From contig NW_026015129.1 in the NCBI RefSeq assembly GCF_020379485.1, positions 1 through 64,000 of the forward strand: a stretch of DNA of 64,000 bases, given 5' to 3'. Each line of letters starts with the position of its first letter. Position 1 is the first letter of the stretch. This DNA is from Brassica napus. Taxonomy: Eukaryota; Streptophyta; Magnoliopsida; Brassicales; Brassicaceae. Positions 11,001 to 22,484 of this stretch are shown piece by piece. A program made the position numbers and the translations under genes. Under the pieces are notes generated by a model. It was not told where the DNA came from. It saw only the letters and a list, made by a program, of their open reading frames with translations, and ran no database searches.

Positions 11001-14000
11001 AAGCTGGAATCACCTGATTAGAAAGTGGGATAACTTCTTCATCCCAACTCCTATGAGATTTATTCAACTTCCTGGTGATTCTCCAACACTTTATGTATCC
11101 AAATCAAGCTTCTTACAAAGTGATTCATCCTGGTTTGATTGGAACGACGAAGAAGCTGTCCTATTCCCAAACTGGGAAACTGGAATCACCTGATTAGAAA
11201 GTGGGATAACTTCTTCATCCCAACTCCTATGAGATTTATTCAACTTCCTGGTGATTCTCCAACACTTTATGTATCCAAATCAAGCTTCTTACAAAGTGAT
11301 TCATCCTGGTTTGATTGGAACGACGAAGAAGCTGTCCTATTCCCAAACTGGGAAACTGGAATCACCTGATTAGAAAGTGGGATAACTTCTTCATCCCAAC
11401 TCCTATGAGATTTATTCAACTTCCTGGTGATTCTCCAACACTTTATGTATCCAAATCAAGCTTCTTACAAAGTGATTCATCCTGGTTTGATTGGAACGAC
11501 GAAGAAGCTGTCCTATTCCCAAACTGGGAAACTGGAATCACCTGATTAGAAAGTGGGATAACTTCTTCATCCCAACTCCTATGAGATTTATTCAACTTCC
11601 TGGTGATTCTCCACCACTTTATGTATCCAAATCAAGCTTCTTACAAAGTGATTCATCCTGGTTTGATTGGAACGACGAAGAAGCTGTCCTATTCCCAAAC
11701 TGGGAAACTGGAATCACCTGATTAGAAAGTGGGATAACTTCTTCATCCCAACTCCTATGAGATTTATTCAACTTCCTGGTGATTCTCCACCACTTTATGT
11801 ATCCAAATCAAGCTTCTTACAAAGTGATTCATCCTGGTTTGATTGGAACGACGAAGAAGCTGTCCTATTCCCAAACTGGGAAACTGGAATCACCTGATTA
11901 GAAAGTGGGATAACTTCTTCATCCCAACTCCTATGAGATTTATTCAACTTCCTGGTGATTCTCCAACACTTTATGTATCCAAATCAAGCTTCTTACAAAG
12001 TGATTCATCCTGGTTTGATTGGAACGACGAAGAAGCTGTCCTATTCCCAAACTGGGAAACTGGAATCACCTGATTAGAAAGTGGGATAACTTCATCCCAA
12101 CTCCTATGAGATTTATTCAACTTCCTGGTGATTCTCCACCACTTTATGTATCCAAATCAAGCTTCTTACAAAGTGATTCATCCTGGTTTGATTGGAACGA
12201 CGAAGAAGCTGTCCTATTCCCAAACTGGGAAACTGGAATCACCTGATTAGAAAGTGGGATAACTTCTTCATCCCAACTCCTATGAGATTTATTCAACTTC
12301 CTGGTGATTCTCCAACACTTTATGTATCCAAATCAAGCTTCTTACAAAGTGATTCATCCTGGTTTGATTGGAACGACGAAGAAGCTGTCCTATTCCCAAA
12401 CTGGGAAACTGGAATCACCTGATTAGAAAGTGGGATAACTTCTTCATCCCAACTCCTATGAGATTTATTCAACTTCCTGGTGATTCTCCAACACTTTATG
12501 TATCCAAATCAAGCTTCTTACAAAGTGATTCATCCTGGTTTGATTGGAACGACGAAGAAGCTGTCCTATTCCCAAACTGGGAAACTGGAATCACCTGATT
12601 AGAAAGTGGGATAACTTCTTCATCCCAACTCCTATGAGATTTATTCAACTTCCTGGTGATTCTCCACCACTTTATGTATCCAAATCAAGCTTCTTACAAA
12701 GTGATTCATCCTGGTTTGATTGGAACGACGAAGAAGCTGTCCTATTCCCAAACTGGGAAACTGGAATCACCTGATTAGAAAGTGGGATAACTTCTTCATC
12801 CCAACTCCTATGAGATTTATTCAACTTCCTGGTGATTCTCCACACTTTATGTATCCAAATCAAGCTTCTTACAAAGTGATTCATCCTGGTTTGATTGGAA
12901 CGACGAAGAAGCTGTCCTATTCCCAAACTGGGAAACTGGAATCACCTGATTAGAAAGTGGGATAACTTCTTCATCCCAACTCCTATGAGATTTATTCAAC
13001 TTCCTGGTGATTCTCCAACACTTTATGTATCCAAATCAAGCTTCTTACAAAGTGATTCATCCTGGTTTGATTGGAACGACGAAGAAGCTGTCCTATTCCC
13101 AAACTGGGAAACTGGAATCACCTGATTAGAAAGTGGGATAACTTCTTCATCCCAACTCCTATGAGATTTATTCAACTTCCTGGTGATTCTCCAACACTTT
13201 ATGTATCCAAATCAAGCTTCTTACAAAGTGATTCATCCTGGTTTGATTGGAACGACGAAGAAGCTGTCCTATTCCCAAACTGGGAAACTGGAATCACCTG
13301 ATTAGAAAGTGGGATAACTTCTTCATCCCAACTCCTATGAGATTTATTCAACTTCCTGGTGATTCTCCACCATTTTATGTATCCAAATCAAGCTTCTTAC
13401 AAAGTGATTCATCCTGGTTTGATTGGAACGACGAAGAAGCTGTCCTATTCCCAAACTGGGAAACTGGAATCACCTGATTAGAAAGTGGGATAACTTCTTC
13501 ATCCCAACTCCTATGAGATTTATTCAACTTCCTGGTGATTCTCCAACACTTTATGTATCCAAATCAAGCTTCTTACAAAGTGATTCATCCTGGTTTGATT
13601 GGAACGACGAAGAAGCTGTCCTATTCCCAAACTGGGAAACTGGAATCACCTGATTAGAAAGTGGGATAACTTCTTCATCCCAACTCCTATGAGATTTATT
13701 CAACTTCCTGGTGATTCTCCAACACTTTATGTATCCAAATCAAGCTTCTTACAAAGTGATTCATCCTGGTTTGATTGGAACGACGAAGAAGCTGTCCTAT
13801 TCCCAAACTGGGAAACTGGAATCACCTGATTAGAAAGTGGGATAACTTCTTCATCCCAACTCCTATGAGATTTATTCAACTTCCTGGTGATTCTCCAACA
13901 CTTTATGTATCCAAATCAAGCTTCTTACAAAGTGATTCATCCTGGTTTGATTGGAACGACGAAGAAGCTGTCCTATTCCCAAACTGGGAAACTGGAATCA

Positions 14001-15973
14001 CCTGATTAGAAAGTGGGATAACTTCTTCATCCCAACTCCTATGAGATTTATTCAACTTCCTGGTGATTCTCCACCATTTATGTATCCAAATCAAGCTTCT
14101 TACAAAGTGATTCATCCTGGTTTGATTGGAACGACGAAGAAGCTGTCCTATTCCCAAACTGGGAAACTGGAATCACCTGATTAGAAAGTGGGATAACTTC
14201 TTCATCCCAACTCCTATGAGATTTATTCAACTTCCTGGTGATTCTCCACCACTTTATGTATCCAAATCAAGCTTCTTACAAAGTGATTCATCCTGGTTTG
14301 ATTGGAACGACGAAGAAGCTGTCCTATTCCCAAACTGGGAAACTGGAATCACCTGATTAGAAAGTGGGATAACTTCTTCATCCCAACTCCTATGAGATTT
14401 ATTCAACTTCCTGGTGATTCTCCAACACTTTATGTATCCAAATCAAGCTTCTTACAAAGTGATTCATCCTGGTTTGATTGGAACGACGAAGAAGCTGTCC
14501 TATTCCCAAACTGGGAAACTGGAATCACCTGATTAGAAAGTGGGATAACTTTTCATCCCAACTCCTATGAGATTTATTCAACTTCCTGGTGATTCTCCAC
14601 CACTTTATGTATCCAAATCAAGCTTCTTACAAAGTGATTCATCCTGGTTTGATTGGAACGACGAAGAAGCTGTCCTATTCCCAAACTGGGAAACTGGAAT
14701 CACCTGATTAGAAAGTGGGATAACTTCTTCATCCCAACTCCTATGAGATTTATTCAACTTCCTGGTGATTCTCCAACACTTTATGTATCCAAATCAAGCT
14801 TCTTACAAAGTGATTCATCCTGGTTTGATTGGAACGACGAAGAAGCTGTCCTATTCCCAAACTGGGAAACTGGAATCACCTGATTAGAAAGTGGGATAAC
14901 TTCTTCATCCCAACTCCTATGAGATTTATTCAACTTCCTGGTGATTCTCCAACACTTTATGTATCCAAATCAAGCTTCTTACAAAGTGATTCATCCTGGT
15001 TTGATTGGAACGACGAAGAAGCTGTCCTATTCCCAAACTGGGAAACTGGAATCACCTGATTAGAAAGTGGGATAACTTCTTCATCCCAACTCCTATGAGA
15101 TTTATTCAACTTCCTGGTGATTCTCCACCACTTTATGTATCCAAATCAAGCTTCTTACAAAGTGATTCATCCTGGTTTGATTGGAACGACGAAGAAGCTG
15201 TCCTATTCCCAAACTGGGAAACTGGAATCACCTGATTAGAAAGTGGGATAACTTCTTCATCCCAACTCCTATGAGATTTATTCAACTTCCTGGTGATTCT
15301 CCAACACTTTATGTATCCAAATCAAGCTTCTTACAAAGTGATTCATCCTGGTTTGATTGGAACGACGAAGAAGCTGTCCTATTCCCAAACTGGGAAACTG
15401 GAATCACCTGATTAGAAAGTGGGATAACTTCTTCATCCCAACTCCTATGAGATTTATTCAACTTCCTGGTGATTCTCCAACACTTTATGTATCCAAATCA
15501 AGCTTCTTACAAAGTGATTCATCCTGGTTTGATTGGAACGACGAAGAAGCTGTCCTATTCCCAAACTGGGAAACTGGAATCACCTGATTAGAAAGTGGGA
15601 TAACTTCTTCATCCCAACTCCTATGAGATTTATTCAACTTCCTGGTGATTCTCCAACACTTTATGTATCCAAATCAAGCTTCTTACAAAGTGATTCATCC
15701 TGGTTTGATTGGAACGACGAAGAAGCTGTCCTATTCCCAAACTGGGAAACTGGAATCACCTGATTAGAAAGTGGGATAACTTCTTCACCCCAACTCCTAT
15801 GAGATTTATTCAACTTCCTGGTGATTCTCCACCATTTTATGTATCCAAATCAAGCTTCTTACAAAGTGATTCATCCTGGTTTGATGGAACGACGAAGAAG
15901 CTGTCCTATTCCCAAACTGGGAAACTGGAATCACCTGATTAGAAAGTGGGATAACTTCTTCATCCCAACTCCT
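2085..15973 (+). repeat. CentBr-like 176-bp satellite array 1 (~79 monomers)
   Basis: Head-to-tail copies of one 176-bp unit, all in one orientation, each with AAGCTT and the invariant block GATTGGAACGACGAAGAAG. Most differences are at one diagnostic site after GGTGATTCT: CCAACACTT (T type), CCACCACTT (P type) or CCACCATTTT (F type). Length variants include single-base losses (CCACACTTT at about 10200 and 12840, CCACCATTTATG at about 5277, 5628, 7385, 14067), GATAACTTTTCATC at about 3121, 4871, 6101 and 14546, GATAACTTCATCC at about 12090, and a 3-bp insertion at about 10970. The first ~600 bp and last ~200 bp are more divergent than the core. The unit's reverse complement corresponds to the Brassica CentBr family as I remember it. 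Each unit carries in-frame stops (CCTGATTAG), so it is not coding. Confidence 0.93.
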
Positions 15974-16074
15974 TGTTGATCAGAGTTAAGTATATGAGAA
16001 GAGGAGCTAAGGGAGTTGAGGTATTAGAGGAAGAGATGAAGTATGGAAGAAGAGGTGAGTTTGAGTTGAGTGAT

Positions 16075-16108
16075 CCGTACAAGGCCGTACAGGCCGTACT
16101 ATCCGTAC
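16075..16108 (+). promoter_or_regulatory. Phased CCGTAC cluster in LTR U3
   Basis: Four CCGTAC hexamers start at 16075, 16085, 16094 and 16103, i.e. every 9-10 bp. The first reads TCCGTACAA. GTAC is the core bound by plant SBP-box (SPL) factors and TNCGTACAA is their known preferred site, so a promoter role is plausible but inferred. The 3' LTR has the same cluster at 24284-24317. Confidence 0.5.
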
Positions 16109-16139
16109 ATAGGACATCAACCAAACTCACCAAGGTAAA

Positions 16140-16163
16140 ACTAAGTTACCAAGGTAACTTAGT
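16140..16163 (+). repeat. Perfect inverted repeat in LTR U3
   Basis: Arms ACTAAGTTACC and GGTAACTTAGT separated by two bases. It lies between the CCGTAC cluster and the TATA box, as do other inverted repeats in the unrelated LTRs of the window. Confidence 0.7.
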
Positions 16164-16563
16164 GGAGAGGAGGATAAGCTTTGGAGTGGATAAGACCGCG
16201 GAGGAAGAAGAGCTGAGGCGCGGACTGACAGTCTGGCATGGACTGGAAAGTAAACAGCATCTATGAGAAGATGCTAGATGCCTCACACACTTGAAGAAGC
16301 TCATTGGCCGGATTCAAATATAGGCTCCTCCTCCTTTTGACTTCACATGCTTTCCTTATCCTTTGTAATCGAAAACCCTAAGCTCCCCTTGCTATATATT
16401 GTAACCCAAGATTATTAATGAAAGTTAGACAGTTCTAATCACTAAATCTCTCTACACATTTCACAATGATTCTCCATTAGTCTCATAATCTCTTACTCTT
16501 TCTTAATCTATCTCTTATTCTCTTATAAACTCAGATTCTATCTTACATTTCTCAAAAGTCATA

Positions 16564-16581
16564 TGGTATCAGAGCCAGGTT
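16564..16581 (+). other. Primer-binding site, initiator tRNA-Met
   Basis: TGGTATCAGAGCCAGGTT, directly adjoining the LTR; 18 nt complementary to the tRNA-iMet 3' end. The stretch 16582-16835 is untranslated leader with no recognisable gene. Confidence 0.92.
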
Positions 16582-16835
16582 GATTTCAATCTGAGTTCTT
16601 TGGTGTTTCTCTTAAAGATTCAAACGTGAAGCTTTAAGAGATCAAGTGAGTGTGTTTGGAGTGTTCTTGAGAGTTTCGACATCACAAAGGGTTCAGCTAC
16701 TTTTGGGAGATCTTTTCTGGTTCTTTGGAGGTTCTTTGAAGACACAAGACAAGATACAAGGTGGGGAAGCTGGTGTTGCGAATCTAAGGTCCAAGATCAA
16801 GTCTTTTGCAAGCTATTGAAGTGAAGCTGTTGAAG

Positions 16836-19800
16836 ATGGAAAGCGGGATGAAGATGAAGGTTGCGGTGACTTTCAAGGGAAGTAACTACCTAGTATGGTC
16901 TAGGATGGTGAAGACTGCTGTGGGAAGCAAGGGCTTATGGAAGCACATCACATCTGGTGAGGCTCCTAAGCTGATTACCCAAGAAGGAGACAAGGAGAGT
17001 GTCTCGGAGAGTAAGCTGAGAAGTGGCAGCAAGAAGACATGATGGTGATGTCAGTTCTTCATGCCTCGTTAGAGCCAGCTATACTGGATGCTTATAGCTA
17101 CTGTGAGACAGCCAAGGAGCTGTGGGACACACTGAAGAAGGTGTATGGAAACACTTCCAATCTGAGCCGGGTGTTTGAAGTAAAGAAGGCAATCAATGGG
17201 TTGTCTCAAGAAGACATGGAGTTTACCAAGCACTTGGGAAGGTTCCGGTCACTGTGGTCTGAGTTGGAGATGCTTAGGCCAAGTACACTTGATCCAGAGC
17301 TCCTAAATGAGAGGCGTGAGCAGGACAAGGTCTTTGGGCTTCTACTCACGCTGAATCCAAGCTACACTGGTCTAATCCAGCACATGTTGAGGTCCGAGAA
17401 GCTACCTGATCTAGAGGAGGCGTGTGCTCAGATACAAAAGGAGCAAGGCTCCATTGGCTTGTTTGGAGGCAAGGGGGAGCTGTCTCTTGCTAATGCTGTG
17501 CAATCTGATCATGAAGAGACTCCACAAGCCAACAAAGCAGCACACGGCAAGTATGAGGATAGGAAGTTCAATGGCAACTGTGATCATTGCAAGAAGCATG
17601 GACACAAGAAGAGCCAATGCTGGATACTTCATCCTCATTTGAAGCCGGCGAAGTTCATGAAGGAAAGGGAGGCAAGGGCGCATGTATCTGATGGAGCAGG
17701 ACCATCTAACCGTGGAGCTGAAGGAGAGGGACGTGAGGGTGATGGCAAGGCACTGGTGACATACTCAGCAACTCCTAACATCCGCGGCAATGATCAGGAC
17801 TTCATAAGGAGATCCGAGATGGATGCACTCATCAAAATGCTCAAGGAGAATGGTAACATTCATGGGTACTCATTTGGTGCATCAATGATAGCTAGGACTA
17901 TAGATAATACTCCATATGTTACTGACATTGCTAGGATGAATAGCATTAAGTATAGTGACAATGCTAGAGCCGAGTACACCTTTGATAGAAATGCTAGGAT
18001 GTATCATGAGCTTAAAGCATTTAGATCACCATTGAACCTGTGTCACACTGCTAGCAACATAACTAAGCCATTAATTGTTGATTCTGGTGCATCTCATCAC
18101 ATGATTAGTGATACAAATCTGATTAAAGATATAGAACCAACTAATGGACATGTTATGATTGCAAATGGAGATAAGATACCTATTAGAGGAATAGGAAACT
18201 TGAAATTGTTTGACAAAAACTCTAGAGCTTTCTATATGCCTGATTTCACATCCAACTTGTTATCTGTCAAGAAGTGCACAACTGATTTGAATTGCAATGT
18301 TATATTCAGTCCTAATGATGTGAAGTTTCAGGATATTGAGAGCAGCCAAATGATTGGAAAAGGAATAAAGGAGAGTTGTATTTGCTTGAAGAACTTGAAC
18401 CTGTTTCCAATCACAAATGCTCATTTACTTCTGCTTCTAGTTTAAATAAAAATGCATTGTGGCATGCTAGATTAGGACATCCCCATAGTAGGGCTTTGAA
18501 CTTGATGTTACCAGGTGTTTTATTTGAGAATAAGGATTGTGAAGCTTGCATTTTAGGCAAGCATTGTAAAACTGTTTTTCCAAACTCTACTAGTGTTTAT
18601 GATAAGTGCTTTGATCTTATACATTCTGATGTTTGGACTGCACCTTGCATATCTAGGGATAATCATAAATACTTTGTGACATTCATTGATGAAAAATCCA
18701 AATACACCTGGTTAACTTTAATCCCATCAAAGATAGAGTGATAGATGCATTTAAGAACTTTCAAGCTTATGTGACTAACCATTATCATGCCAAGATTAAA
18801 ATTTTTAGATCAGATAATGGAGGAGAGTACACAAGCTATGCGTTCAAAAGCCATCTAAACCATCATGGGATCTTGCATCAAACAAGCTGTCCTTATACCC
18901 CACAACAGAATGGGGTGGCTGAGAGGAAGAACAGGCACTTGATGGAGGTTGCTAGATCACTGATGTTTCAAGCCAATGTCCCAAAGAGATTTTGGAGTGA
19001 TGCAGTTGCAACAGCATGCTACTTGATCAACCGGATTCCCACCAAGGTGCTAAAGGATCAAGCACCATTTGAGGTTCTCAACACGCACAAGCCATCAGTA
19101 GAGTACTTAAGAGTATTTGGGTGTTTATGCTATGTGCTGGTACCAGGAGAGTTGAGAAACAAGTTAGAAGCAAGAAGCAGGAAGGCAATGTTCATTGGCT
19201 ACTCAACAACTCAAAAAGGATACAAGTGTTATGATCCAGAAGCTAGAAGAGTACTTGTATCTAGAGATGTGAAGTTCATTGAAGAAAGAGGGTACTATGA
19301 GGAGAAGAATCAAGAGGAATTGAAGGATCTCACATCAGATAAGGCTGGAGTATTAAGGACTATCCTAGAGGTCTAGGCATCAGGATGAACCAGGATCAGC
19401 CTGCGAGTGGTGGAGGCCAGGGAGGAAGCTCCAATGAACCGCTAGAGCTACACAAACACCTCACCTTGATCATGAGGGGGGAAGTGAACCTGAAACTCAA
19501 GAAAATGGCCAAGAAGGAGTCGGCTTGAGTGAAGAAGGAGAAGAGATCAACTCAGGTTCTCATCATCAAGGTGAGCAAAGCCAAGAAGATGAAGAACATC
19601 AGAGTGGAGTTCAAGAACCAAGTACACAAGATGAACCGGTTCAAGAACAAGAACAACCTGTATTGAGAAGAAGCACAAGGCTGAGGAAGGATCCTTCCAG
19701 TTGGGTAAACACGCGAGTGTACTACAATGCCCAAGCTGTGGAGCATCCCTCTCAAGCTGTGTGCTCCTTTGCTCAATACCCTGAAGAACATTGTGCTTTT
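16836..19800 (+). pseudogene. Copia gag-protease-integrase, 5' part of broken polyprotein (family A)
   Basis: From the ATG at 16836 the gag N-terminus runs to a frameshift near 17010; gag then continues open from 17039. A CCHC zinc knuckle (C-x2-C-x4-H-x4-C) lies at 17579-17620. The aspartic protease motif DSGASHHM starts at 18080. After a frame change near 18420-18445 come the integrase zinc-binding part (WHARLGHPH ... CEACILGKH) and the first core Asp (HSDVWTAP). A one-base loss near 18735 shifts the frame again, then the second Asp (RSDNGGEY) and Glu (QQNGVAERKN) follow. Another indel near 19365 ends that frame at 19376. The integrase C-terminal linker and the RRSTR/VYYNAQAVEHPSQ region follow to 19800, where element B interrupts it. 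At least four small shifts make it non-functional; some could be consensus errors. Confidence 0.88.
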
Positions 19801-20761
19801 TGTTGAACTGAAGAGAAGATGGAGCTTGTACAAGAATAGGGCAAGCTCTAGAAGATGTCTAGAAGAGTTCAATCAAGCTTCAGAAGTGTTCTGAAGGAGT
19901 TATCTTGTGAAGTTAAGTCTAGGAAAGACTTAGACTGATCATGTGGAGGCTTTGGAGGAGTTAAAGAGAAGATGGAAGTATGGTGCAAAGATAGGGCGTT
20001 CGGTACGGACATGGTACGGCCTAGGGTGATCCAAGAAGGTGTAAGGGTTAACCATAGAAGGAAGTTGGATGAAGGCATAGGACGAGTGTACGGACCTCAA
20101 GGCCGTACAGCGTCCGTACATCCCATCCGGTACAGCCATCACTCGGATCAGTCTTGATCAAGTTGTGCAATGTGTGGGCGCGGCAGGTTTGAATTAACAA
20201 GACCGTTGAAGCTTATGGAGGGAAGGAATATGCTGAGCATCTTGTATAGATAAGGAGCAAGCTGTAAAGTGAAAGCAAAAGCAAAAGTAAAGGCAAAAGG
20301 AGAAGCATGTATCTGGTCACATAAGGAGCAAGATACATTGGCGCCTTCAGTCTCCTTTTGCCTCAGTTTGAATCAACCAATTACAAGACAAGCTGCCAAG
20401 ACCAAAGACCAGCCTTATCTCATCCAGGCGTCCATCATTCAAGTTAATATCAGCCCTAGGATATAGGTTTATGATATTGCAAAGTGTAGAGACATATATA
20501 AGCCAAGGATTGGCGTTTGTAATAGACTAAGTGAGTTAGGGGGTTTCCCCTCTCCTTCTCTAATCTGAAACACTAATCTTCAGTCTCTTATTCTCTCAGT
20601 CTCTCTAGTCTCTTAAGTCTCTTAATCTCTCTGTTCTTAAGTCTCTTATACACTCTCACAAATCTCTCTTCCTAAATCACCTAGAACAAGCTCTAATCAT
20701 TCTTCATTGAAGCTTATACACACACACATACTACAGAGTAGAGATCTCTTTAAAAATCATA
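19801..20761 (+). repeat. 5' LTR, family B
   Basis: 961 bp, TGTTGAACTG...AAATCATA, directly followed by the PBS. It contains GTACGG/CCGTAC motifs between about 20000 and 20135, a likely TATA box (ACATATATAAG, about 20492-20502) and a CT-rich U5 end. Much longer than the other LTRs in the window. Confidence 0.88.
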
Positions 20762-20779
20762 TGGTATCAGAGCCAGGTT
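20762..20779 (+). other. Primer-binding site, initiator tRNA-Met
   Basis: TGGTATCAGAGCCAGGTT directly after the family B LTR. Confidence 0.9.
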
Positions 20780-22232
20780 CATCAGAACTGAGCTGTAGCT
20801 TCCGCACAACACAAGCTCTACCCTCAGCTCAAATCCAATCCTTGAAACATTTCCCATCCGAGTTCAGTTTCTCCATGAGAAGAAGACTGAAGGGCGTGTC
20901 TCTCATCCTTTCTCCTGTCTATACTGATGGAGAGACTCATTGGAAAGAAGAAGGTATGGAGAGGACTCACGAACCTCATCCAAGGCGCCTCCTCAAGAGC
21001 TTTCTTCACCCGGTTCATCATGAAAGCTGTCAAGGTGATGGCGCCTAGAAGACTTGGAGAAAGGAGGAGTCTTGAGCTGGAGAAACAAGAAGTTGGTCAT
21101 GAACTGAAGGAGTAGAAGGTGGGTGACTATCCAGACTCTCAGATTCAACAAAAGCCATGGCCAGTCCCGTGGAGGTTTAAGGAACCAACTGGTTCTTGTG
21201 TAAGCGATTTTAAAACCCTCTTGATAATGAGCTTGTGTGTGGGACTGGTTTGTAATGTGTGATGTGATTGAAAACCTGAGGACTGTTAAAGATTGATAAA
21301 TTAAAATGTTTAGAATCTGTCCCAGGATACTTAAGAGCTTTGTTGGTGACTGAATGTGATTAATATGCTTAGCTTCGTTTCATAGTGATGCTTAGAGTGA
21401 TTAACTGAATCTGCTTGCATACATGGATTGAAACTGAATTTAAAGCTGTGCATATTGTCTGTGGCTATCTTACATTGAAGCATTAGATTCATGTCTAAAG
21501 TGCTGAGTAAAGAAGCTTTTAAAAGTGCCTAAGTAACTTGTCTTGAATCTGTTAGGATCTTGCTGTTCTTAGAGAGCTAGCTTGCAAAGAATAGAACTTG
21601 ATAATGCCTTGTGTCTATCTGTTGCATGCTGTGAGATGGGAATCAAACATGATGATTAATCAAGATTGATCCCAATACTCTTGTGTCTTATCCTTGCTGG
21701 AGTTTGAGTGGTGTTTCAGGTTCACAGAAGAGTGTTCTCTGCTCACAACCTATCCAAGAAAAGAGGAAGACTTGAAACCATTGTGTGGAGCAATGGGAAG
21801 AACTGTGTGTAGAAGCTGGTTTAAGAAGCGCAGGCCACGAGGTTGTTGAGCTCCTGGTTCAAGACATACAAGCGGAAGACCAACCATTGTGTGGAGCAAT
21901 GGGAAGGTTCTTGTGTGTAGAAGCCGTTTTTTAAGAAGCGCAGGCCACGAGGTTGTTGAGCTCCTGGTTCAAGGCACACAAGAAGAAGAAGGTCACCACC
22001 TATGCCATGAGGAAGGCCGGTGATCTGAGAGTACTGAAGCTTAAAGGCAAAAGGATGGATCAGTGATTTAAGCGCAGCTGTTAGGGTGATGTGCTCCTGG
22101 TCTTGAAGTTCATCCTTATCATACAATTAGGATGGTAAAATGAAGCCTGTTGCCAACATTCTGTGGGAAGTCCACAGCCTGCTCCAAAGAGGGTAGAGAG
22201 GATGTTGTGACAATGGGAGAGATGGACTTATG
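20780..22232 (+). other. Non-coding interior of element B
   Basis: No reading frame with retroelement domains. It contains an imperfect tandem duplication (about 106 bp, starting at 21777 and 21883) and ends in a segment (about 22133-22225) that matches 63150-63228 of element C, just before the junction to the truncated 3' LTR. The origin of the sequence is unknown. Confidence 0.7.
21777..21967 (+). repeat. Imperfect tandem duplication inside element B
   Basis: Two copies of a ~106-bp unit, each beginning ACCATTGTGTGGAGCAATGG and containing GAGCTCCTGGTTCAAG. The same duplication is in element C (62680-62876), so it predates both insertions. Confidence 0.8.
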
Positions 22233-22479
22233 GTTTGTAATAGACTAAGTGAGTTAGGGGGTTTCCCCTCTCCTTCTCTAATCCGAAACACTAATCTTCA
22301 GTCTCTTATTCTCTCAGTCTCTTAGTCTCTAAGTCTCTTAATCTCTCTGTTCTTATAAGTTCTTATACACTCTCACAAAATCTCTCTTCCTTAAATCACC
22401 TAGAACAAGCTCTAATCATTCTTCATTGACGCTTATACACACACACATTACTACAGAGTAGAGATCTCTTTAAATCATA
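22233..22479 (+). repeat. 5'-truncated 3' LTR, family B
   Basis: 247 bp matching 20515-20761 of the 5' LTR with a few differences; it ends AAATCATA and is followed by the CTTTT target duplication. Confidence 0.88.
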
Positions 22480-22484
22480 CTTTT

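Larger units (their letters stand above)
15974..16563 (+). repeat. 5' LTR, family A
   Basis: 590 bp, TGTTGATCAG...AAGTCATA, directly followed by the PBS. U3 carries four CCGTAC motifs (16075-16108) and a perfect inverted repeat with 11-bp arms (16140-16163). A likely TATA box (CTATATATT) is at 16392-16400. The U5 side is rich in CTCTT. Confidence 0.93.
19801..22479 (+). mobile_element. Nested non-autonomous LTR element, family B, with 3' deletion
   Basis: Inserted in the gag-pol of the family A element with a perfect 5-bp target duplication CTTTT (19796-19800 and 22480-22484). It has a 961-bp 5' LTR, an 18-nt tRNA-iMet PBS, about 1.45 kb of interior with no recognisable protein domain, and only the last 247 bp of the 3' LTR. 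The interior and LTR resemble the element at 60749-64000. By comparison with that copy, a deletion removed the distal interior, the polypurine tract and most of the 3' LTR. Family identity is unknown; LTR ends, PBS and the gag relic in the sister copy suggest a copia derivative. Confidence 0.85.

Noticed and set aside
2085..15973. CRISPR-like array (regular repeats).
   Set aside because: The whole 176-bp unit is repeated without unique spacers; it is a plant satellite, not a repeat-spacer array.
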